This document shows positions 23,601 to 33,538 of a DNA stretch of 64,000 nucleotides, one piece after another. The DNA is from Dipteris shenzhenensis. Taxonomy: Eukaryota > Polypodiophyta > Polypodiopsida > Gleicheniales. The position numbers and the translations under genes were made by a program. The notes below the pieces were generated by a model. It was not told the origin of the DNA. It saw only the letters and a list, made by a program, of their open reading frames with translations, and made no database searches. The stretch lies in the NCBI GenBank assembly GCA_047967505.1, contig CM106539.1. One strand, 5' to 3'. Position 1 is the stretch's first letter; every line of letters begins with the position of its first letter.

Positions 23601-24064
23601 AGGGAGAAGGGGAAGTGTGGGTGCTTCTTCAAATCTCAGACACAGATTGCGAGAAGGTGATGGACAAGGTGTACTGAAGCCAGAAGAATACCTGCTTGAG
23701 ACCTCAGTGAGAGGTCATGGTCTAGGTTATCTGGAGATATTAATTTGTTGCAGACCTTGCAAAAGGAAGGACAGGTTGAAACAGGCCCTCAGAGCATGGT
23801 GCCTGAAAGACTCCAAGTTGTTCACTCATTATGAGGGGGACAATTGGAAGATCTTGGCAGCTGGATTTTGCTCAAGTTCGAAGCCAAGAACGTGACTGAA
23901 GGTGGTCATGCCCGGAGGTGCTACCAGAGATGGATCTGTGTACCAAGATGGTGTGCACAAGCGGAACCAGACCTGGTGGAGCAAGAGCCACTAGATGAAA
24001 AGCCAAGTTCATCAAAGTGTTCCAGAGGACTATGACTGGAGTCATTGGAGCATCATCATCGACG

Positions 24065-25118
24065 TGTTGGCATTGGGTCGAGATGTGTCGGTGAGAGGGG
24101 GGTGGACCTCATATGTAAGCCCCCATATGAGGAGAGCATGGGGGGGGTGAACCTCGGTCCTAAGGGATGCCCACATGGGCAGCAAGATGGCTGCCATGGG
24201 GGCAGAGATCAGAAGAACCTGGAGGAGCCATGGTGGCTGCAACAAATGGACAGAAAGTTGGCTATGGAGGTCTACCTTGGATCTGGCCTGTCAAAGGCTT
24301 GTTTGGAGCAGCACCAAATGGCGGAGAATACCCAGGAGAAAGGCGACTGAAAGGCAAGCCACGTGGCATTGCTTGTAGGCAGGTATATGACCTGCAACAC
24401 AGCTTGCAAGGCGCAGCAGAGATGGCAGCTGGACAGCAGAGGAGAAGGCCTGACTAGACAGGCTGGTTGGGCTGGATACAGTCAGCCAACCAGGCCTGGT
24501 TGAAGGGCCAAACCAAGGCTGGAACCTGCATGAAGAAATGGGGCAGTCAACCCCGGTTTTGGAGCCCTTAAAGGGCTGGACCAGCAACAGACTGGTTGGC
24601 CAGGATGTGCATGCTCGTCGGTCTTTCGTCAGCAGCCCTTGGCGGCTATAAAAGGAGGGCCTCCAGGCCCTCATTCCTCATTCTCTGGAGCAGCAAGCAG
24701 GAGCAGCAGGAGCAGCAAAAGACTAGCAATTGGAGCCTATCTTGGAGGACCAAGAAGGCTGAGGAAGCTGCAGACCTAGCTCAAGGTGCTGCCTACCTAG
24801 GCTGATCTACAGGCAGTAAGGTAGAGAGAACCACTCTGGATAGAAAGTCTACAGACGCTCGAGGTGGAGCACACGGGCACAAGTCTATTGGTGGGACTCT
24901 GGATCTCTCTCTTTTGTATTGTGTCCATAGATTTGGATAGAAATATATTATTTTGGTGTCTTCTATATCTGGCTGGTTCATTGTCTATTGATGAGCTATC
25001 CTATGCACATAAGTTTAAGAGGTTTGAGATTCCACACCCCACACACACACTGTGTGAGCTCTAGGGCTATTCTATCAGTCTTCCGCTGTGCTTACCCTCT
25101 GTTGGGTCATTTCTAACA
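24065..25118 (+). repeat. Probable copia 3' LTR (or solo LTR)
   Basis: The segment begins TGTTGG and ends CTAACA, the usual TG...CA copia LTR ends. It contains a TATA box CTATAAAAGG at 24646-24655 followed by an A/G/C-rich CAGCAGGAGCAGC leader. No second copy exists in the window, so the boundaries rest on end motifs and on position downstream of the copia remnant. No TSD was resolved. Confidence 0.5.
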
Positions 25119-25727
25119 GGAAGAGGCTGCTTGAAACCAGCCTTCACTAATCAAAGGGTGGTAGAATCCACTTTAACCACAGCATGCAAAATAAATAATT
25201 AAATTATTAATCACCACGGATTAATTCACAGGGAGCTAGAGCGCTCCTACTAAAAAACAAAGACACCGATTGGGCCCAAACATTGACGCCCCTTGCGCTA
25301 TTTCTTTAATATTCATATAATGCCAAGAGGCTGATTACAAGGTCTCCTGAAAGCTGCACCACGGGTAAACCACTGCCCACAGACTTCCAATATCCTACAC
25401 ACCCTGCAATGCCTGCTCAACTTTATATGGCGAATATGCATCCAATCACTAGGCAATCACGCATCCTTCCTTCCGACCAAGTGTGCAACAGATTCCAAAG
25501 CCATAAACTATCTCTATGTCCTCTGCACTTGCATAGCCAAGTGCCCAACCAGCCAAGCACTGCTAAACAGTTGCAGAAAATCCAAAGACAGCCAAAACTC
25601 TGGCACATCCAACCAGGAAAACCCTTCCAAAACAGGTCGCTCCTATCTGTAGTCACCCTAGCCACGACCAATAGCATAAATCAGCCTTCTTTTGCCTAGA
25701 ACCAATACCAAACACAATAACCAAGGT
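25119..25727. other. No recognised gene
   Basis: About 600 bp between the probable copia LTR and the telomere-like tract. Only short accidental frames occur on either strand. No family was recognised. Confidence 0.5.
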
Positions 25728-25815
25728 CTTAGGGTTTAGGGTTTAGGGTTTTAGGGTTTAGGGTTCAAGGTCTTAGGGTTTAGGGTTTTAGGGTTTTAGG
25801 GTTTAGGGTTTAGGG
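25728..25815 (+). repeat. Telomere-like TTTAGGG tract at viral junction
   Basis: About 88 bp of perfect and variant plant telomere repeats (TTTAGGG with TTTTAGGG and TTCAAGGTCTTAGGG variants) abutting the first base of viral RT sequence at 25816. It is interstitial and short. Confidence 0.95.
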
Positions 25816-26438
25816 TGCTTCAACGCTTTCTTGGGTGCTTGAATTACATATCTCCTTTCTATCAGCACCTGGCTCGAGATCGCTATCTTCTCCAACTCTG
25901 CCTCCGCAAGGATGGCCCGCTCTGGGGTCCAGCCCAAACCACTGCGTTGGCAAATATCAAACAGCAACTCCAGTCGCTGCCTCCATTAGCCATACCCTCA
26001 GCTAATGCCAATCTCATCATTGAAACTGATGCATCTGATGAGTTCTGGGGAGCTATCTTGCTCGAAAGCACTGAACCCCAACAGGAACGAATTTGTGCTT
26101 TCAGATCTGGTATTTTCCAAGGAGCAGAACGCAACTACCATTCGATTGAGAAAGAAATCCTCGCTGTCAAAAAGGCCATCCAGAAATTGGAACTCTTTAT
26201 TCTCAATAAGTCTTTTCTTGTGCGCACTGATAATCAGAATTTTCAAACCTTCTGCACGCGCAAGATTGACAAGCAGATTGGACGTGGCCGCCTTGCCAGA
26301 TGGCAAGAGTTTTTCTCAATGTATGATTTCCAAGTCGAATGGAAAAAGGGCAGCACCAATATTCTCCCTGACATGCTTTCCAGAGAAGGTGCGCCCTACT
26401 GGGCCCAGCATCCCACTAAGTACTGCGCTCCACCCTAA
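25816..26438 (+). pseudogene. Endogenous caulimovirid block a: RT end and RNase H
   Basis: Plus-strand fragment that starts within the RT (LQRFLGCLNYISPFY) and runs open through RNase H: IIETDASDEFWGA (~26012-26050), EKEILAVKKAI (~26150-26182), VRTDNQNF (~26220-26245), and the stop TAA at 26436. It lacks movement protein, capsid, protease and RT catalytic core. Its left edge is fused to telomere-like repeats. It forms the plus arm of a fold-back with 26903-27864. Confidence 0.9.
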
Positions 26439-26902
26439 CATTAGTACTTCCACTAACAAAAGTGTACAGTGAATAGACACTGTCTGGCATGCCAGATAAG
26501 ACCTTCACTTTTTCCAAACCACTAACGCCCCCGGTTTGCAAAAGTAGCCCCCTGGATTGCACACAAGCACTGGTATTCTCTTGCCCACAATTGTATATAA
26601 AGGACCTAAGTCCTTCATTCTCGGGCATAGTCTGCCTAGAGTCCTCTTGTAAACATTTCTCTCCTCCTCGGCAATACAAGCTTGTAGTCTTCCAATCTTC
26701 AAGTCTCTTGTCTTTGTTCTGTTTTCCTTATGCCTTCGCTCGCCTCTACACTTGAAGCTAAGAAATCGCCTATCCGGATCTTCTACTCTCTCATGTTCAC
26801 TTCCTCTCGCTCCAACCCCACCTGTGAGTCTCGCCCTGAAACGCCGTATCCTCGCTATCTCCTTCTCATTGTCATATCATCTCCTCAGTTCCATTTCGCT
26901 AT
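26439..26902 (+). promoter_or_regulatory. Caulimovirid intergenic promoter and partial leader (block a)
   Basis: Follows the polyprotein stop. It contains the 14-bp palindrome TCTGGCATGCCAGA (26483-26496) and, about 100 bp later, a TATA box GTATATAAAG (26593-26602). A leader follows with a short open frame from an ATG at 26730. The leader is cut at 26902, where the sequence turns back into minus-strand viral leader. The primer-binding site is absent. Confidence 0.8.
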
Positions 26903-27241
26903 CCGGATAGGCGATTTCTTAGCTTCAAGTGCAGAGGCGAGCGAAGGCATAAGGAAAACAGAACAAAGACAAGAGACTTGAAGATTGGAAGACTACAAGC
27001 TTGTATTGCCGAGGAGGAGAGAAATGTTTACAAGAGGACTCTAGGCAGACTCTGCCCGAGAATGAAGGACTTGGGTCCTTTATATACAATTGTGGGCAAG
27101 AGAATACCAGTGCTTGTGTGCAATCCAGGGGGCTACTTTTGCAAACCGGGGGCGTTAGTGGTTTGGAAAAAGTGAAGGTCTTATCTGGCATGCCAGACAG
27201 TGTCTATTCACTGTACACTTTTGTTAGTGGAAGTACTAATG
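26903..27241 (-). promoter_or_regulatory. Caulimovirid intergenic promoter and partial leader (block b)
   Basis: Minus-strand counterpart of the block a promoter: palindrome at 27184-27197, TATA box (reverse complement CTTTATATA) at 27078-27086, and leader from there down to the fold-back point. It lies 3' of the block b polyprotein. The leader lacks its PBS-proximal end because of the inverted junction. Confidence 0.8.
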
Positions 27242-30200
27242 TTAGGGTGGAGCGCAGTACTTAGTGGGATGCTGGGCCCAGTGGGGCGCACCTTCTCTGG
27301 AAAGCATGTCAGGGAGAATATTGGTGCTGCCCTTTTTCCATTCGACTTGGAAATCATACATTGAGAAAAACTCTTGCCATCTGGCAAGGCGGCCACATCC
27401 AATCTGCTTGTCAATCTTGCGCGTGCAGAAGGTTCGGAAATTCTGATTATCAGTGCGCACAAGAAAAGGCTTATTGAGAATAAAGAGTTCCAATTTCTGG
27501 ATGGCCTTTTTTACAGCGAGGATTTCTTTCTCAATCGAATGGTAGTTGCGTTCTGCTCCTTGGAAAATACCAGATCTGAAAGCACAAATTCGTTCCTGTT
27601 GGGGTACAGTGCTTTCGAGCAAGATAGCTCCCCAGAACTCATCAGATGCATCAGTTTCAATGATGAGATTGGCATTAGCTGAGGGTATGACTAATGGAGG
27701 CAGCGACTGGAGTTGCTGTTTGATATTTGCCAACGCAGTGGTTTGGGCTGGATCCCAGAGTGGGCCATCCTTGCGGAGGCAGAGTTGGAGAAGATAGCGA
27801 TCTCGAGCTAGGTGCTGATAGAAAGGAGATATGTAATTCAAGCACCCAAGAAAGCGTTGAAGCTGATGGCGATCGCGAATCTCCGCAGGGAAAGCAGCAA
27901 GGGCTTTTAGCACATGATCCTGTAATTGAATTGTTCCATTAGTAATTAGTACTCCCAAGAAATCAATGGAGGCTTTACCAATTTGAATTTTGGAGGGAGA
28001 AAGAACGAGGCCCTTCTGTTGGAGCAGATCATGGATAACCTGGAGGTGCTGAAGATGAAGATGAGGATTTTTGCTGTAGATTAAGATGTCATCAATATAC
28101 ACTAAGCAAAATTCATGGTAGGGAGCAAAGATAGAGTCCATGTAGCGCTGGAATTCTACTGGTGCAGTTTTAAGGCCAAAAGGGAGCACTGTCCATTCGT
28201 AAAAGCCTTGGGGAACTACAAACCCTGTTTTATGCTGATCAGCAGGCAAGAGACCTATCTGCCAGAAGCCGGCTTTTAGATCTAACTTAGAGAAGATAGT
28301 GGCTCCACTGATTTGTTGCATTAAGTATTCCTTATTGGGCAGAGGGTAAGAAATTGAAATCAGACACTTGTTGAGAGGTTTATAATTTATTACCAACCTC
28401 TTCTTACCCCGTTTTTGCTCTGAATGTTTGTTCACATAAAAGGCAGCAGCTGCCCATGCTGAGGTGGATTCCCTGATTAATCCCTGTTGCAATAATGTAG
28501 CAATTTCCTCATTGCAGAGTTGTCAGTCTTCAGCAGTAAAGCCATAAGGGCTCTCCTTATAAGGTTTAGCTCCTTCTCTAATAGGCAAGCCAATCTTGTG
28601 ATGATGTACATGCTTGAAGGCTTGTGGAGAATCACCACTGCAATGGTCAAGTAATTGTTGCTCCATTTCAGCAAGAGTATTACACAGCAAGAGAGTATGA
28701 GTTTGGCGGCGAAGCTGTTTGGCTGTGTCTTGGGCCACAAGATCTTTCACAAGATCTCGTAGTTCCTGATCAGTGAGTAGAGGTTGCGCATCCGGAGGAG
28801 GACTGAATTCAGCAGGAATATGTGGAGGGGATGGCGTTGGCGAGGCACGGTATTGATCAGGGACTGGGCAATGGGGCGACATCTGATTAACAATGGCAAG
28901 ATCTTCATCATACGGTCTCAGGACTTGGGTGACCTTGACACGAGCAGGAAGTTGCACAAGCTCATGATTAATAGTTAAAACCATAGTCTCAGTCGAGAAA
29001 CCAAAAGGCAAATGTCGATTGAGGAAGTCGTTGCCAATAACCAGGTCAATTCCCTGTGACTCCAATTGATAGAAATTGATTTCAGTTGGATGCCCAGCTA
29101 AGGAAATGGAGATGTTGGAGGCATACCGTTTGCAAGCAATAACTCCCCCACCCATGGTGGATCCATGCATGTGATTGACTTCAGGAAGAGGCTCCCAGCA
29201 ATAACTAGGCAAAGCATTATATTTACAAATATTAAATCCAGAACCTGTATCTACCAAAGCAACCAAGGAATAGGGAGTAACACCTGGTGGTCTGAGAAGG
29301 ACAGTAATGAGCCAGGTTTTCATAGTATTTCTGACTGGAGAAGCAGGGGAAGTGAAGAAATCGTGACAGGAAAATGCAGCAGGAGGAAGACCTACAGAAC
29401 ACTGGGTCAGATGAGTAGTTACCTTCTGGTCAAGTGCATTCAAAGTCGAGGTTAACTGTGTACATTGTGCCAGAATGGTAGCTGTATGGGTTTTCAAAGT
29501 CACAATATGATCCTGAAGTTGATGAAACTGGTTAGTACAAGAAGAAGAGGGGGCAGTGGTAAGAGTGTGTACAGGAACTTGGGTAAACGGAAGAGGGAGA
29601 TAATTATCAGGAGAATTATGGACAACATGAGGAGGTCGGAAAACAGAAGGTCCAGCAAAAGGGAGAGGAGTTTGTGGAGGAGGAACCAGGGAAGGAGGAA
29701 AAGGGAAAAAAGCAGGAGAGGGAATAGGTCGAGAAGGCCGTGGTGGCGGAGAAGGCGGGAGAGGAAAATCTGTTATGTCGACAGGCCTATCAGAACCAGA
29801 CTCGGAGTCGGAGCTTGCCAAGAGATCAATAATATGCATTGGAGGCGTATTCATAAACAAACTGATCGCCGTATCCATAGGCAAGGCTAATTGGCAAGTA
29901 AAGCACTCAGGAGTATCCGACTCTGAACATTCATATAAGGAGTCATCAGTGGCTCCTTGCGACACCACTTCCCAAGTATCTGGATCATTGGCCAAACTGA
30001 AAAATCCCTTAAGCTGCTTCTGTTGAGAAGTCTTCGGTTGTTGTGGACAATCCTTTGCAAAATGGCCCTTCTTGCCACAAATGAAACAACCGGAAGAAGA
30101 ACCTGAAGCAGGACGACGCTTGCGAAGAAAGCGTTGGGGTCGGCGTTGATAGCGACGGCGCCAATGCAGCTTGCGGAGGCGCGGGAAAGAACTTGCTTTA

Positions 30201-32839
30201 TCACAAGAGCACTGGGAGTTCTTGAAAGAAGCTCGTCGGCGAGAAGCAGAGTGTCGTGCGAGATAGCCCGAGGAGGATGTAGAACAAAAATCATGATGTC
30301 CTACAAACTGCTGACAAATAGATGGAGAAACCAGACTAATTTCCTTGATCTTGTTCTTGAGCGAATACTCTGTACACTGCTTGCGGATATAAACTTGAAC
30401 AAGCTGGAAAAGATTAGCAAATGTAAAATCAGCCACAGTTTTATGTACCTCAGTCGGCTGATTGTTGATATTGAGAATCTTTGTCTGGCCTTCAATGAGA
30501 GAGTTCACCGCTTCACCAAGTTTATGTGGAAAGCTAAAGAGATAGTGGCGCTTGGCGGAGACGTCAACAAAAATGCTGGCCCGATAAACCTATTGTTGGG
30601 CGTGAGCATTGTATTGGGCAGGAACTGATTGGTGATGGCTGCAATCAAAGCATCAGGTGCATTTGCTTGTTGGTGTGCATCCTGACTGCTAAAAATCTGT
30701 TTCTTAGATTCCTCTGATAGGAATTCCCACCAATTGGCAAGGATGCCAGTAAACCCTTTGGTTGTTTCCACAGCCGCATCGCGAGAAGACCATTTATATA
30801 CATTGACCAGTGACATCATATGCCCATAAAATATCTTTAAAATATCCTTAATAGCTTGGGGCGACGCACCATCCAAATTAAGCACATACCCTGGAAAAGA
30901 TTTATGTTGCAGGCGGAAACGCAGTTCACCTGCTTCATTGAGGGTCCCATCAGTATACTCCGGCATTTGCTGATATTCAGGCATCTTGGGTACACGACCA
31001 AGAGCATTGGGAAAAAGGGAGCTTGGACCACTGGTAGGTTCCTCTTTGACTACGCCTTGGTTCATGAGAGTAGGCACAGAATTGGGCTGAGGCACAGGAG
31101 ACATACGAGGAACAAGAGGGGGTGAGAGGATGGTCATCACTATCAGAGTCTGAATCAGGATCAGCTGGATGATACGATCCGATTGGTCCGGGGGCAGGAT
31201 CAGGAAGCAAAGGAAAGAAAAGATCAGGCTCAAGAGGAATAACTCCTGCAAGGGGAGGCCGAACAGCTGTGATGTCGGCATTATCTTGCTCCGTCCACCT
31301 AAACGTCCGGATGATGGGATGGCTGGGATCAAGCCATTCTGCAGCCTGTTCAGCATTGTAAGGCAGCTGGTCTGTAACTTCACAACCGTCAAGATAAGAA
31401 GGAAGAGTAATCATACAGAGGGGATGAAAGTTATACTGAAGAGGAGGAGCAGCATCAGAGGGTGGAAGGTTATATTGAACAGCAGTAGAAGGAGGAGCAG
31501 GGGAGCAAGAGATAGGATATATAGGAGCAGCAAGGGCCGAAGTAAGCTTGTCGGCTAGCTTGGCCAAAGCAAGCTGCAGATTAGAAAGAGCTAGGCGACA
31601 CTCATCCAGGCTGGACTGGACTTGAATGTTGTGGGCGTTGCACCAGTTCAGCTGCTGTTGTTCGACAAGAACCTGTGATAATGGCACGGATGGTGTAACA
31701 ACAGCAAAAGGAGAAGAGATAAGCTTACTATCATTATCCAGTGCCTCTTGATAGCCGGAAAGGGACGGCCATTCGGTAGGCTGAAACATCATGAGGGGAA
31801 CTTTATGAGTGACAGCCTCAAAGTTAGATTGGATGTGAGGCACATGATTGACTGCAGTCTCTCGGCGGTACTGGAGACTGGCATCAGTGGGAAACTGAGA
31901 AGCAGTTGTTTGGGACACCCAATCACGGACCGCTTCGATGCGAGCAGAACTCTCAGGAACTTCAGAAGGAGGAGTACTGCTAATCGAAATATGAGACGAA
32001 GCGGGAAAGGCCAGGCGCATAACCTTCTTCGTATGATCACCAGAACGGCGCCGGACAATGGCACGAGTTGGTGTGTCTTCGATCATATACGGTGCTTCTT
32101 GAGAATCAACTTCATTGACTATCTGTTGATAGTCCATGTCCCATTCAGCAGGTATGGGAACTGCATCGAACTTGAACCGCGTTACCTCCGCATTGGTGGC
32201 TCCATAGAGAATGCATTCGTTAGGGGAGCGGATATTGCGAGGAATCGGATTAATAGTGGAAACCAGGTAGTTAATGCAACGGACATGAATAGCGCAGTGC
32301 TCGGACCTGGGTTTCATTTGCAGCCCTTTAACATGCACATACAAACGAAGGGCTGTAGAAAGGTGAGGATCTGCCAAGGACATCTTAAAATTGGGATATA
32401 CAACCGTATATACAGGTTCCTTGTTAAGGGAACCATGGACAAGACCAATACGAGCGGCTTTTATAGAAAAATGACGGGTATCAACCAGACTAACCATGCA
32501 AGTGGCGTTAACGCCAGATCGAAACAAAGGCTCAATAGCCAATACAAAACAACCGTAATGGATATATTGATAACCAGACTGAGTAAACAAATCTATCTCA
32601 GACTGGGAGAAGAGAGGAAGATAGACACCTGTATTGCCTTCATCGGCAATATTCATACACACTTCGGATATTTTAATATGGCGAAGTGCCTTATTCTGAA
32701 ACATCGAAAATTTATAGACCTCTTCCGGATCTATGATAGGGAGGTTCCAAGAATGCTTGGACTCCGTAAGTTCAGTGGTAGTGGAGGCGGAGCGGGGAGA
32801 AGAGATGCGAGCAGACAAAGCACGGAAGAGTTTGGCCAT
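27242..32839 (-). pseudogene. Endogenous caulimovirid block b: polyprotein (type A)
   Basis: Minus-strand unit from the movement protein ATG at 32839 to the stop at 27242. Order: 30K-like movement protein (~32839-32030), Pro/Ser-rich linker with a coiled-coil-like segment (~31680-31540), capsid (~31000-30100) with CX2CX4HX4C zinc knuckle (~30045-30090), acidic region, protease with DTGS (~29243-29258), RT with YIDDIL (~28083-28103), RNase H to the end. Breaks: a ~14-bp deletion near 31125, a 76-bp capsid deletion at ~30613, and a TGA at 28523-28525 between protease and RT (CGA in a relative). No integrase. The single-ORF order resembles petuviruses/florendoviruses. Confidence 0.9.
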
Positions 32840-32986
32840 CGTGATAAACAGAACAACGTTACAGAAACTGGCTTCACACGTCACGCTAGTGCTCAACCAC
32901 GGAAACGGCACCTCTGGCCTGAAGGGGGGAGCGGCAGCGACAGGGTCCCAGACACTCTTCGAGTGAAACACAACAACAATAACGAG

Positions 32987-32998
32987 GCTCTGATAGCA
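32987..32998 (-). promoter_or_regulatory. Viral primer-binding site, block b (mutated)
   Basis: Minus strand reads TGCTATCAGAGC, one change from the tRNA-Met-complementary TGGTATCAGAGC found in other copies. It lies ~150 bp upstream of the movement protein ATG. Confidence 0.8.
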
Positions 32999-32999
32999 A

Positions 33000-33538
33000 A
33001 AGACAAAACGCTTGCCGATACTCACGTCTGCTCAGATATGGTAGACGAAACGATTCTCGATAACGATACCGAGAGGGATAGCGAAATGGAACTGAGGAGA
33101 TGATATGACAATGAGAAGGAGATAGCGAGGATACGGCGTTTCAGGGCGAGACTCACAGGTGGGGTTGGAGCGAGAGGAAGCGAACATGAGAGAGTAGAAG
33201 ATCCGGATAGGCGATTTCTTAGCTTCAAGTGCAGAGGCGAGCGAAGGCATAAGGAAAACAGAACAAAGACAAGAGACTTGAAGATTGGAAGACTACAAGC
33301 TTGTATTGCCGAGGAGGAGAGAAATGTTTACAAGAGGACTCTAGGCAGACTCTGCCCGAGAATGGACTTGGGTCCTTTATATACAATTGTGGGCAAGAGA
33401 ATACCAGTGCTTGTGTGCAATCCAGGGGGCTACTTTTGCAAACCGGGGGCGTTAGCGGTTTGGAAAAAGTGAAGGTCTTATCTGGCATGCCAGACAGTGT
33501 CTATTCACTGTACACTTTTGTTAGTGGAAGTACTAATG
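33000..33538 (-). promoter_or_regulatory. Caulimovirid promoter and full leader (between blocks c and b)
   Basis: Complete intergenic region joining two tandem minus units: palindrome 33481-33494, TATA CTTTATATA (plus-strand orientation) 33375-33383, leader with a 72-codon open frame (33250 down to 33032), then GAGTATCGGCAAGCG and the PBS. The direct tandem join through this region is what a circular or concatemeric viral template would give. Confidence 0.85.
33032..33250 (-). other. Conserved 72-codon leader open frame
   Basis: Starts at an ATG ~125 bases downstream of the TATA box and ends before the PBS. The same frame is open at 40016-40234 and 50762-50980. It is altered at the end at 47639-47857 and cut by the fold-back at 26730-26902. 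The product is Ser/Pro-rich without a recognised domain (begins MPSLASALEAKKS). A second leader frame is also open, so conservation may only reflect the young age of the copies. It could be a short leader ORF of the kind common in caulimovirid leaders; function unknown. Confidence 0.3.

Noticed and set aside
25728-25815. True chromosome end
   Set aside because: The tract is under 100 bp, degenerate, and followed by 38 kb of sequence.
31748-33103. Long antisense open frames across the viral movement protein region (also 38131-39234 and 46478-47404)
   Set aside because: They mirror the coding strand of the movement protein, recur wherever that region is intact, and have no recognisable domain; they are shadows of codon usage.
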